Positions 33,602 through 41,836 of a DNA stretch of 64,000 bases are shown in pieces. This DNA is from Candidatus Sabulitectum silens (GTDB taxonomy: Bacteria; Fermentibacterota; Fermentibacteria; Fermentibacterales; JCC-6), in NCBI GenBank assembly GCA_001875255.1, contig MJAN01000011.1, positions 1-64,000 on the forward strand, read 5' to 3'. The position numbers and the translations under genes were made by a program. The notes under the pieces are model-generated. The model saw only the letters and a list, made by a program, of their open reading frames with translations. It searched no databases and was not told where the DNA came from. Numbering within the stretch: the first letter of the stretch is position 1; each line of letters begins with the position of its first letter.

Positions 33602-35400
33602 TTAACGAATAAGTACTACCCTGCGGGAAAAAGCTCCCCGCTTTCTCTACGATCAGGAAGTATACTCCCGGAGGTTCCCTTCGTTCCAAAGGAAGCTCTC
33701 CCCGGGGTCCAGTTCCCTGCGGCACAGAACCCGTCCCGCCAGGTCCACGGCGAGAAATCTTCCCCCGGCGGGAGACATAACGGTAAAGAACGGGGCGGGG
33801 CCGGGGGAAACGGTCATACCGGGCTGAACTACGCCCTCCGCCGTTTCATCGGTGCCGGTGAAGCCGGTGAACCTCACCGCGTCGGCCACTATCCTCTCTC
33901 CGGAGGATCCGGTGAAGTCACCGAGACGCACCTCCAGCCCGCCTGATGCCGTGTAGGGTCCGCCCAGGTCCACCCACTGCTGGGGGCAAGCCGCCTGGTC
34001 CACGGTAACGCTGTCCTCCCCGGCGCCGTGGAGTATCCGGTAGGTGACCTCCGCCTCGCCGGTGGGGGAACATATGCTTCGAGGAAGTAGCTCCCGGAAC
34101 TGTCCGGCAGGTGGAAGTTCCAGGCCGCCCAGTTGATGTCCGGACCGCCTGCAATGGAACCGGTGTAGAAGAAAGTGTGATACTGCCCCCCTCGGTATAG
34201 GGATGCCAGTAGGAGGCCGGGCCGTGGAGAGTGAAGCAGTCCTCAAGATTATCGGTGATCATGTCGTTCTCCGGGGGAAGGGTGAAGGTTTCCCCGAGGA
34301 GCTCCCACAGTTCCGGAAGGTCACCGTCGTAACCCAGGGCCCAGATGCCCACGCCCTGAAGGCCGGCCATTCTCACAATGTCGTATTTCAACCCCAGGGA
34401 CTCGGCGTCGTCGTACCATCCCTGGTTCCAGCCCCGGGACTGGAAGGCGTACCAGGGGGTAAGTGATTCGGTGTCCCAGAGCCTTCCATAGGTGTCCGCC
34501 CTGGCGGCCAGGGTGGTGTAGAAGAGGGTGGAGCAGTTCGTCCCCGGGGAGTGGGGGTACTGGCTTTCCGTTTCCCACTGGTGCCCGTAGTAGGGAAGGC
34601 CCACCACAAGCTTCTCATGTACCTCCGGGGCGTAGCGCACATAGTCGCACAGAGCCCAGGCCATGTTGGCCGACGACTCCGGGGAGTACCCCCATCCGGT
34701 GAGGGGGCGTTGGGCCCGGCGACGGAGCTCCAGGAACCTGCGAAGGCATAGCACATCATCATCAGGCGTCGGTGGTCTCCGCCAGTTCGCTGTAGTTGAA
34801 GGCCCCGGACCAGTCCACCACCGGTGTGCAGATGGATATGTGGGCCTGGGGCAGGGCCTCCCGGAGCTCCTCCATGAACAGCACAAGATTGGCGGCGTCG
34901 CTTCCCTGAACGTTCTCGAAATCGATGCACACCCCCTCCGCTGAGGTGGTGTTCACCAGGTTTACTATGGTGGATATGGCGGTGGCCTTTCCAGTGGTGA
35001 GTATGGAGTGGATGGAGCTTCCGGAGAAGTTGGTTACCGTGAAGACCACCGTTACCCCCTCCCCCTGGGCCTGGTCCATTGCGGTCTGAAAAACACCGGG
35101 GTAGCCGTGGTAGTTGGTAATGGTACCCTCCGGCCCCATGTCCAGGCTGAAAACCGCCAGCACGCTGAGAAGGTCGTACTGCAGCCAAGCCTGATTGACC
35201 CAGTATGGAAGGAAGCCGAAAACGGTGCCGTGGAGGTCCCTGCTCCCGCCGGTGCTCCTGGTTTCCACCGGGCAAGGGGAACTCCCTCCGAACTCACGGA
35301 TTGCCTCCATGTGAACCGAAGGATACTCAGCCGGGGCCGCCGCCGGCTGGTAAAGCGGTCCCCCTGCAAGACAAAGAATGAGAATTCCAGCTGTCATCAC
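33602..35400 (-). CDS. Secreted family 18 glycoside hydrolase with C-terminal sorting-type domain (several frameshifts)
   Basis: About 600 residues. A short signal is followed by a GH18 (chitinase / spore-cortex hydrolase-like) barrel: TVFGFLPYWVNQ, the catalytic strand GVCIDFEN with its Glu, VVGLPYYGHQWE and GVGIWALGYDGD. A beta-sandwich module follows (VTYRILHGAGEDSVTVDQAA, RIVADAVRFTG). The end is a FlgD/T9SS-like tail (FLAVDLAGRVLCRRE, GVYFLIVE, then RVVLIR in another frame to TAA 33602). Frames change near 34765, 34715, 34140, 33660 and 33630. The substrate is probably an N-acetylglucosamine polymer such as peptidoglycan or chitin. The start overlaps the MATE stop. Confidence 0.75.
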
Positions 35401-36818
35401 GAACCTCCCGTTGAAACATCAACATTCTCAGGGGAGGGTGAAAAAGCAACCCCCTTGACTCCCAGAAGGTCTATACGCCGCCATGCTCCCATGCGGAACC
35501 TCAGAAAGAAGATCAGGGCCAGAACCGCCACATAGAGACCGGTGAACATCCACAGAGTCACTATCCCGGCGCTGCGAAGATAAAAGAGGTACAGCACCCC
35601 GGGAATCCACAGAAGCCATGCGAGAAGCCCCGAGGCCGCAACAACGAACCTGGTGTCCCCGGCACCCCGGAGAGCACCGCCGTAGATCAGGCTCACAGCG
35701 TCGAAAACCCCCCAGACCGCCACGATGGCCAGAAGAGCGGCGGAGGTCCTGAACAGTTCTTCCATGCTGCAAAGGGAGTCAGGGCTGAGGAACATCCTTG
35801 TGTAGAATCCCGGGAACAGAACGAAGGAGACAGCAAGGGGAAGGAAGTAGCAGAGTGATATGAGAAGCGTACGCCTGGTGGCCCGAACTGCAAGGTCCGG
35901 CTTGCCCATACCTATGCACCGCCCTGTTATGACCGTGGTGGCGAAGCTGAAACCCAGAAGGGGGTTGAAAGCCAGGTTGTTCACGCTGAAGGCTATGTTG
36001 TTCGCGGTAAAATCCACATCCCCCAGCCTGCCGGCAAGGAAAATGAACACCGTGAAGCTGGACACGTCAAGGAAGATCTGAAGTCCCGAGGGAAGACCGA
36101 ACCTTACTATCCTTTTAGTGAGTTCCCCGCTGAACCTGAAGTTCTCCCTGGTCCTGTAGTACCTGGCTGTCCGTCCTGTATAGGCCGCTACGGTGAGTAT
36201 CCCACCGGGTATGAAGGAAGCAATGGCGGTGGCTATACCAGCCCCCTTTATTCCCATTTCAGGGAAACCCCCGGCTCCGAAGATCAGAAGGTAGTCCAGC
36301 ACTATGTTAACACCGGCACCGATGAGTACCGCGGCCATCACCGGAACTGTCCTGCCCCTTCCGTTCCAGAATGAGGAGGCCGCCGTGGTGAACACCGGCC
36401 CTGCGCTTGAGAGCATGAGAATGGTGAAGTAGGTCTTCTCCAGCCCCAGCACCTCCGGTGAATGACCGCTGAGGTCAAGAAGCATCCTTCCAGGTATGGT
36501 AAGGGCCGCCAGGAGAGGCACCGAGAACATTGTCATGAAAAGGGCCTGGGCAAGTGTGCGGGAACAGCCCTTCCTGTCCCCGGCGCCGAAGTACTGGGAA
36601 ACGAAGGTGCCGGCGTAACCCACCGTACCGAAAACTATGCACATCAGGGTAAAGCTCAGTATTCCCGCCGGAAGGGCCGCCTGCAGCTCAACCTGGCTGT
36701 GGTTGGCCAGGAACAGCCTGTCGCAGAACATCATTATGGTCCTGCCGGCCATACCGACGATTATGGGAAGTGAAACCGCAAGTATCCCCCGGTAAGAATC
36801 AGGCGCTCTTGGTGTCAA
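35397..36818 (-). CDS. MATE-family multidrug/organic cation exporter
   Basis: Intact polytopic membrane protein of about 473 residues with twelve likely transmembrane helices in two halves. The first half begins YRGILAVSLPIIVGM and the second RIVRFGLPSGLQIFLDV, which is the MATE duplication. It would export cationic compounds or drugs using a Na+ or H+ gradient. I chose a TTG start at 36818 because GGAGGA lies 6 bases upstream. The open frame extends to 36902, but that part is not membrane-like. The stop overlaps the GH18 start. Confidence 0.9.
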   Translation of the reverse strand: MTPRAPDSYRGILAVSLPIIVGMAGRTIMMFCDRLFLANHSQVELQAALPAGILSFTLMCIVFGTVGYAGTFVSQYFGAGDRKGCSRTLAQALFMTMFSVPLLAALTIPGRMLLDLSGHSPEVLGLEKTYFTILMLSSAGPVFTTAASSFWNGRGRTVPVMAAVLIGAGVNIVLDYLLIFGAGGFPEMGIKGAGIATAIASFIPGGILTVAAYTGRTARYYRTRENFRFSGELTKRIVRFGLPSGLQIFLDVSSFTVFIFLAGRLGDVDFTANNIAFSVNNLAFNPLLGFSFATTVITGRCIGMGKPDLAVRATRRTLLISLCYFLPLAVSFVLFPGFYTRMFLSPDSLCSMEELFRTSAALLAIVAVWGVFDAVSLIYGGALRGAGDTRFVVAASGLLAWLLWIPGVLYLFYLRSAGIVTLWMFTGLYVAVLALIFFLRFRMGAWRRIDLLGVKGVAFSPSPENVDVSTGGS

Positions 36819-36913
36819 CTGGGCTCCTCCTCCGGGAAGGGAAATCTGGAAAGCTGGAATATTGCCCCCGGGGGACAGAAGCAGCAACTCGTCGGGGAAC
36901 ACAATGAAAGGTG

Positions 36914-36945
36914 TTTACATCCTTCAATAAATGTCCACATATTAC
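36914..36945 (+). promoter_or_regulatory. Shared upstream motif pair of RRM gene 1
   Basis: TTTACATC (36914-36921) and CATATTAC (36938-36945) lie about 95 bases before the first RRM gene. The identical octamers recur before the second RRM gene at similar distance, so they probably belong to its promoter. They do not fit sigma-70 hexamers cleanly, because the spacing is 16 bases here and 14 in the second copy. Confidence 0.5.
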
Positions 36946-37040
36946 TTTTCGGACCCCATGAGGGGGGCCGGGGAACTTCACCGGTGCCGGGGTGAGGTTC
37001 TGTGCTGTTCTGTTCGCGGCACCCATGAAAGGGATACGAG

Positions 37041-37283
37041 ATGAACCTGTATGTGGGCAACCTGGCCTGGTCGGTGACCGACGATTCACTGAGAGATTTC
37101 TTTGAGGATTACGGCGAAGTTACTTCAGCAAGGGTAATTACCGACAGAGAGACCGGCCGCAGCCGGGGTTTCGGTTTCGTGGAAATGCCCGATGAAGCGG
37201 CGAGGAATGCCATCTCCCAGGCAGACGGAGTGGAACTGGAGGGAAGACCTCTGAGAATAAGCGAAGCCAGACCAAGGAACTAG
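37041..37283 (+). CDS. RRM-domain RNA-binding protein, copy 1
   Basis: An 80-residue single-domain glycine-poor RNA-recognition-motif protein. RNP2 is LYVGNLAW at the start and RNP1 is RGFGFVEM at residues 44-51, with both aromatic RNA-stacking positions kept. Bacterial and cyanobacterial small RRM proteins bind single-stranded RNA, often as cold or stress chaperones. It has the same length as copy 2 and about 80 per cent of positions look identical. The RBS region AAGGGATACG is conserved in both copies. Confidence 0.95.
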   Translation: MNLYVGNLAWSVTDDSLRDFFEDYGEVTSARVITDRETGRSRGFGFVEMPDEAARNAISQADGVELEGRPLRISEARPRN

Positions 37284-37318
37284 CCCCGTCAGGGGGTATT
37301 TACATCACGGTTTAAAAG

Positions 37319-37348
37319 TGCATATTACCAGCTGACTTCCAAGTGGGA
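37319..37348 (+). promoter_or_regulatory. Shared upstream motif pair of RRM gene 2
   Basis: TTTACATC (37319-37326) and CATATTAC (37341-37348) recur here, about 75 bases before the second RRM gene. Either the promoter was duplicated with the gene or the same factor controls both. About 75 bases of untranslated leader lie between the motifs and the ATG. Confidence 0.5.
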
Positions 37349-37422
37349 GTCCGACCGAGCTTCATTTGTGTCATCGTGATATTCGGTTGCTTTTGAGATG
37401 ACATAACTGAAAGGGATACGCA

Positions 37423-37665
37423 ATGAACCTGTACGTAGGCAATCTTTCCTGGGGCGTAGACGACGAATCACTCAGGAGCTTTTTCGAGAATTACGGCGAA
37501 GTTACTGATGCACGGGTAATTACAGATAGAGACTCAGGGCGAAGCCGTGGTTTCGGATTTGTTGAAATGCCTGAAGAAGCAGCAAGGAACGCCATATCCA
37601 ACGCCGACGGCACCGAGCTTGACGGCAGGCCCATCAGGGTCAGCGAAGCAAGGCCTAAGCGCTAA
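37423..37665 (+). CDS. RRM-domain RNA-binding protein, copy 2
   Basis: An 80-residue paralogue of the preceding gene. RNP2 is LYVGNLSW and RNP1 is RGFGFVEM, and the C-terminus PIRVSEARPKR parallels the PLRISEARPRN end of copy 1. Differences are mostly conservative and concentrate in helix 1 (DDESLRSFFENYGEV). Each copy has its own leader, so they can be expressed separately. A strong terminator follows. Confidence 0.95.
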   Translation: MNLYVGNLSWGVDDESLRSFFENYGEVTDARVITDRDSGRSRGFGFVEMPEEAARNAISNADGTELDGRPIRVSEARPKR

Positions 37666-37681
37666 GCCATAATTTTCGGCT

Positions 37682-37714
37682 GGGGGCGGCTCTGACGGGC
37701 CGCCCCCTTCTTTT
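37682..37714 (+). terminator. Intrinsic terminator after RRM gene 2
   Basis: A 9-bp all-GC stem (37682-37690 with 37699-37707), an 8-base loop and the tail TTCTTTT form a standard rho-independent terminator for the plus strand. The NifX-like cluster ends 2 bases further on the opposite strand. Confidence 0.85.
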
Positions 37715-37715
37715 G

Positions 37716-38048
37716 TCAGTGGTCGCAGGCGTTATCGCCGGTGGCCAGTGTTCCGGAAAGGTAGCTCTCCACTATCTCCCTGGCGCCGGTGCCCGAGGCT
37801 CCGGTGACAACCCTTATCCCGTTGCTCTGGAAGATGGCCTGGGCCCTGGAGCCCATCCCCCCGGCAATCACCATGGTCACCCCGAGGTCAGCCAGCCATG
37901 GAGGAAGGAGCCCGGGCTGATGGGGCGGCGGAACTACTTCCTTCACAGCAACCACACTGTCGTTCTCCACATCCACCAGGGCAAAGGTGCTGCAGTGACC
38001 GAAATGCATGCAGAGGGCTCCCTGTGCCATTGGTACAGCTATTCGCAT
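37716..38048 (-). CDS. NifX/NifB-C-type cofactor-binding domain protein (third copy)
   Basis: Intact 110-residue protein of the dinitrogenase iron-molybdenum cofactor family (PF02579). MRIAVPMAQGALCMHFGHCSTFALVDV carries the conserved HFGHC motif, and VTMVIAGGMGSRAQAIFQSNGI is the second half of the ribonuclease-H-like fold. The Cys and His are likely metal-cluster ligands. It is the last gene of the minus-strand cluster and starts 10 bases after the Mrp stop. No nitrogenase genes are nearby, so a general Fe-S or metal carrier role is inferred. Confidence 0.87.
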   Translation of the reverse strand: MRIAVPMAQGALCMHFGHCSTFALVDVENDSVVAVKEVVPPPHQPGLLPPWLADLGVTMVIAGGMGSRAQAIFQSNGIRVVTGASGTGAREIVESYLSGTLATGDNACDH

Positions 38049-38058
38049 TTTGTGCTCC

Positions 38059-38966
38059 CTATTCTCCGCTGTCCAGTTCAAGAAGCGGCTGTATGAGTTT
38101 TTCGAACCTCTTCGCGGTCTCGGTCTTTCCATATTCATAGATGAATGGTATTCCTCCGTCGCAGGAAAGCCCCACGGCGGGGTCTATTGGTATTTTGCCA
38201 AGGAAGGGCACACCGGCGGCCTCGGCCATTATTTTGCCGTTGTCCCCCTTGAATATCTCCGTTTCCCTGGAACACTCCGGGCAGATGAAACCGCTCATGT
38301 TCTCCACTATTCCAAGGACCTTCAGGTTCAGTTGCCTGCAGAAATCAAGCGACTTCCTCACATCCGCCGCGGCAACCGCCTGGGGGGTGGTTACCATCAC
38401 CGCGCCGTCGACGTCGCCGATGAGCTGAACCACCGAGAGGGGTTCATCCCCGGTTCCCGGCGGCGAGTCTATTATCAGGTAGTCGAGATCTCCCCAGTTT
38501 ACATCACGGAGGAACTGCTCTATCACACCCATTTTCATCGGCCCCCTCCATATAAGGGCGCTGTCCCTGTTCTCCAGAAGGAACCCCACGGACATCACCT
38601 TCAGGGCACCCATCTCCACCGGGAGCAGGTCCTCGCCGTCGGTCTTCACCCCGGTGTTCACAAGTCCCAGCATGGTGGGTATGGACGGGCCATGGATGTC
38701 TATGTCCAGCAGACCCACCTTCTTCCCAGCCAGGCTCAGGGAAACCGCCATATTCACCGCAACGGTGCTCTTGCCAACCCCGCCCTTGCCTGAAAGAACC
38801 ACTATCTTGTGCTTTATGGCCCTCATTCGCCGGAGGAGCTTCTGCCTTTTGCGTAGTCCTCCGGGCCCTCGCCGGGCTTTGGGGCCGAGGCCTCGCAGCC
38901 GGTGTCGGAACAGGCGTCGCAGTTCCCCGAACAGCCCTTTTCTTCAGTTACCCCAGTTTTTGACAT
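38059..38966 (-). CDS. mrp: Mrp/NBP35-type Fe-S cluster carrier ATPase with Cys-rich N-terminus
   Basis: P-loop ATPase that carries and delivers [4Fe-4S] clusters. The deviant Walker A is LSGKGGVGKST. The segments LLDIDIHGPS and IIDSPPGTGDEPLS are typical, and the C-terminal CPEC holds the bridging-cluster cysteines. The long open frame begins at 38826. Upstream, from ATG 38966, an adjacent frame encodes a Cys-rich leader (CSGNCDACSDTGCE) of the kind found before the ATPase in many Mrp proteins. It ends in TGA exactly at the ATPase ATG. I read one frameshift near 38830 that splits a single protein of about 300 residues. Translational coupling of two products is the alternative. Confidence 0.87.
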
Positions 38967-39816
38967 ACTTTCTCCCAGATGGTTTTGATGTTTTCCGCCG
39001 GCAGCCCCCGGGTTTCCTCGAGGAGTGTCCTGCCCTTTATCTGTGCTTCTGTGAATGCACTGTCATAGGTAATTCTGCCCAGGGAATCAACTCCCCGCCT
39101 TCCGGCTTCCTCCTCGATGTCCGCGGTGATCTCCCCGTTGATGTCCCACTTGTTCACAATGACCCCTGCGGGAATGGAGAAGTGCTCCGCCAGGTCCATT
39201 ACCCTTAGCATGTCGTGCCTGCCGGAAAGGGTGGGCTCGGTGACTATCACCACCATGGAAGCACCTGTTATGGAGGCGATCACCGGGCAGCCTATCCCCG
39301 GGGGGCCGTCTATTATCACAAGGTCCCTTCCCTGCTCCTCCGCCAGGGCAGCGGCTTCCCGGCGAACGGTACTCACCAGTTTGCCCGAGTTCTCCTGGGC
39401 AATGCCCAGCCTGGCGTGAACCATGGGCCCGAATCTGGTGGAGGAGCTGTACCACTCCCCGCAGTGGTTCCCGGGGAAATCCACGGCGTCACGGGACAGA
39501 CCTCCACACAAACACCGCAGCCCTCGCAGCCGTAGGGGTCCACCCTGTACACATCCCCATCGGGGAAGATGGCATCGAAACGGCACTTCTCCCCGCATAT
39601 CCCGCATCCGGTGCAGTCCCCGGACCTTATCACCGCCAGGTTCCCGCTTATGAAGGGATGTGTTTCAAGAACTTCAGGGGCCAGGATCATGTGCAGGTCC
39701 GCGGCGTCCACATCACAGTCGGCGAGAACGGCGTTCTTCGCCAGGGCGGCGAAGCAGCCGGTTATGCTGGTCTTTCCCGTTCCGCCCTTTCCGCTTATCA
39801 CAACTAATTCCCTCAT
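38948..39816 (-). CDS. Ferredoxin-containing MinD/ParA-type ATPase, copy A (one frameshift)
   Basis: A P-loop ATPase (ISGKGGTGKTS at the N-terminus) with two [4Fe-4S] ferredoxin motifs inserted after the first strands: CTGCGICGEKC and CEGCGVCVEVC. After a frame change near 39480 come VIIDGPPGIGCPVIASI (Walker B region) and VIVTEPTLSGRHD. This family (MinD_2Fd or CooC-like with ferredoxin insert) occurs in pairs beside NifX-like and Mrp genes in anaerobes. The function is undescribed and thought to be Fe-S related. The start overlaps the stop of copy B as ATGA, and its own stop overlaps the Mrp start. Confidence 0.87.
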
Positions 39817-40654
39817 GTGGACCTTCCCTTCAGTTCCCCGGGCATCCGCCTGAAAACTTCGGCCATTTCCGGAATGGCCTCCAGCAGGGTTCCCCCCTGG
39901 AGTAAACCTCGGCCATCCTCCTTCTGCAGGGAATTCTGGCGGCAACATGAATGCCCTTCTCAAGGCAGTAGTACTCAACCCCCCCGGTCTCCCCCGTCGA
40001 ACCTGTTGATCACCACTGAAAAGGGCAGTTTCAGTTCCTCCATGGTCTCAACCGCCAGTTTGAGGTCGTAGAGCCCGAAGGGAGTGGGTTCCGTTACCAG
40101 CAGCACATGATCCGCCCCTGACACCGCCTCTATCACCGGACAGGAGGTTCCCGGAGGGCAGTCCACTATGGTGAGTAACCCCCTGGTCCCGGCCTTCTTC
40201 ACCGCCTTTATCACAGGGGGGCAAGAACGCTGCCCACCCGGAGCTTTCCCTGGACCACCCTTACATCCGTGCCTGGAACCATGCCTTCGGCGAGCTCACC
40301 AACGGGGTTCTTCCCCCAGGAGATGGCTTCTGCGGGGCACACTATTCCGCAGCCACCGCAGCTGTGGCACAGTTCCGGGAAGACCAGCGGCGGGGTTCCC
40401 AGGGAAACAAGGGCGTTGAACCGGCAGAACCCGGCGCACCTGCCGCAGGAGGTGCACCTGTCCTGGTCCACCACTGGAACCTGTACTGAAACGGTTTCCG
40501 CCGGGGCAAAGTCCGGCTTGAGGAATATGGAGCCGTTGGGCTCCTCCACATCGCAGTCGAGGTACTCTACAGGCCCTTCGAATGCCAGGGCAAGGGCTAC
40601 CGCCACGGTGGTCTTCCCGGTTCCGCCCTTCCCCGAGGCCACTGCCAGCATCAT
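39813..40654 (-). CDS. Ferredoxin-containing MinD/ParA-type ATPase, copy B (frameshifted)
   Basis: Paralogue of copy A, about 280 residues. VASGKGGTGKTTVAVALA is the P-loop. CTSCGRCAGFC and CHSCGGCGIVC are the ferredoxin motifs. After a frame change at a run of six G near 40215 come TIVDCPPGTSCPVIEAV and LLVTEPTPFGLYD. The end GTLLEAIPEMAEVFRRM is recovered after further changes near 39985 and 39895, with TGA at 39813-39815. The start is TAATG-coupled to the NifX-like gene upstream. Tandem A and B copies probably form a heterodimer. Confidence 0.85.
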
Positions 40655-41013
40655 TACCAGTGGCTCCGTACATTGGCCCCGGATGCCTCGGTGAGCTTCC
40701 CGCTTTTGTAGTCCTCTATGGCCTGCCCCACGGTTCCCTGTGAGCAGAGGTACATCTTTACACCGGCGGCCTTCAGTACCTGAACTGCCTTGGGGCCGTA
40801 ATTGGCTGCGATAACCGCCCCTGCTCCTGTTGCCGCGACATTCTGCGCGGTCTGTATCCCGGCTCCCTGGGCGGCGTTGAGGTTCATTCTGTTGTCGGCG
40901 GTGTTGGTTTCCCCGGTCTCGGTGTCGTATACGATGAAACCCGCTGCCCTTCCGAACCTGAGGTCCACCGGGGCTTCAAGGTCCTGTCCTGATGACGCTA
41001 CTGCTATTTTCAT
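40654..41013 (-). CDS. NifX/NifB-C-type cofactor-binding domain protein (second copy)
   Basis: Intact 119-residue protein of the same PF02579 fold. MKIAVASSGQDLEAPVDLRFGRAAGF has the FGRA core in place of HFGHC, and GAGAVIAANYGPKAVQVLKAAGVKMY is the second half. A single Cys follows (YLCSQGTVGQAI). It is therefore a sequence variant lacking the His-Cys pair of the third copy. Its stop overlaps the copy B ATPase start by 1 base. Confidence 0.88.
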   Translation of the reverse strand: MKIAVASSGQDLEAPVDLRFGRAAGFIVYDTETGETNTADNRMNLNAAQGAGIQTAQNVAATGAGAVIAANYGPKAVQVLKAAGVKMYLCSQGTVGQAIEDYKSGKLTEASGANVRSHW

Positions 41014-41073
41014 TATTTCCTTTCATTGTTCAGCCGGCATTCCAGTGAACGCCGGCTGACATAGGCCGGGAAG

Positions 41074-41310
41074 TTACTCCTGGCCGCCCTCATCGGAGAG
41101 CTGTTTTCTCAGAGCTGCAAGCTCCCGCTCCAGTATGGACGCGCGGTTCTCGAGTATCTGCTTCTGGGACTGGGCGTCAGCGGGGAATATTCCGCCGAAT
41201 CCCCTTCCATAGCCTATACCGAAACCCCGACCCCGCCTGAGCCCGGCTCCTACACAGAACCCGCCTCTGGGTCCCGTTCCGAAGGGTCCTGATCCGTCTC
41301 CGCCTGGCAT
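41074..41310 (-). CDS. DUF5320 small Gly-rich protein
   Basis: A 78-residue protein with the hallmark MPGGDGSGPFGTGPRGG start of DUF5320, then a Gly/Arg/Phe-rich linker and a C-terminal coiled-coil (QKQILENRASILERELAALRKQL). Such proteins almost always lie beside NifX-like and MinD-ferredoxin ATPase genes. Function is unknown. It partly overlaps the open frame of the first NifX-like gene, whose true end is probably before it. Confidence 0.8.
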   Translation of the reverse strand: MPGGDGSGPFGTGPRGGFCVGAGLRRGRGFGIGYGRGFGGIFPADAQSQKQILENRASILERELAALRKQLSDEGGQE

Positions 41311-41701
41311 TTCGCACCTCTTTTCCTGTGTCGGCAGGAACCTCTCCCACCCATGAATCCCGCACCCCCGCATCCGGGCATCCTGAAAACGCTGTTCTCA
41401 AGGTTTCCGCTGAGGAGTGCTTCAAGTACCTCTTCCCCGTCGCCGGAAACGAAGGGTGAACCCCTATTCCCGATGCGGTGAGCATTCGGTGAACACCGCT
41501 TGAGACCGCTCCGCAGATCAGCACATCGGTGCCTTTCTCAAGGAGGAAGGCAACCCTTCTTATCATTCCCGTCCCCGGGGGCAGTGTCATTTCCACCTGT
41601 TCACCGGGTCTTCCGCCCTGCACCGTAACGAACCTTACGGTTGAGGCCACATCGAAAAGGGGGGCCACCCTTCCGTTCCATACTGTGATGGCGATCTTCA
41701 A
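41177..41701 (-). CDS. NifX/NifB-C-type cofactor-binding domain protein (first copy, C-terminus uncertain)
   Basis: First gene of the sigma-54-controlled cluster. LKIAITVWNGRVAPLFDVAST is the PF02579 start, and VAFLLEKGTDVLICGAVSSGVHRML is the second half. The TTG start at 41701 is set by a GGAGGTGA site. The open frame as read runs into DUF5320. In another frame the tail reads FRMPGCGGAGFMGGRG and then C-rich basic text, like the MPGCG tails of this family. A frameshift near 41390 is therefore likely, and the real end is roughly 41290. Confidence 0.78.
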   Translation of the reverse strand: MKIAITVWNGRVAPLFDVASTVRFVTVQGGRPGEQVEMTLPPGTGMIRRVAFLLEKGTDVLICGAVSSGVHRMLTASGIGVHPSFPATGKRYLKHSSAETLRTAFSGCPDAGVRDSWVGEVPADTGKEVRNARRRRIRTLRNGTQRRVLCRSRAQAGSGFRYRLWKGIRRNIPR

Positions 41702-41725
41702 CTGTTTCACCTCCGGTACCAGTGT

Positions 41726-41742
41726 ATGCATAAAGGGTGCCA
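41726..41742 (-). promoter_or_regulatory. Sigma-54 (-24/-12) promoter of the NifX-MinD-Mrp cluster
   Basis: On the minus strand TGGCAC (41742-41737) is followed at the correct spacing by ATGCA. This gives the GG at -24 and the GC at -12 that sigma-54 requires, with nearly every conserved position of TGGCACN5TTGCA matched. Predicted transcription start is near 41716, right before the Shine-Dalgarno sequence of the first NifX-like gene. A sigma-54 activator gene lies immediately upstream. Confidence 0.8.
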
Positions 41743-41836
41743 GAGGGCGAAATGACATGCAAGATGATGCAGCAAAGCAATATAGACAAACAGAGACATA
41801 AGACTACAGTAGCATATTTGATACGGTATCCCGGGG

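Noticed and set aside
37716-41701. Nitrogen fixation locus
   Set aside because: NifX-fold proteins alone do not show nitrogen fixation; no nifHDK, nifE/N or nifB is present, and nifJ is a general anaerobic enzyme here.
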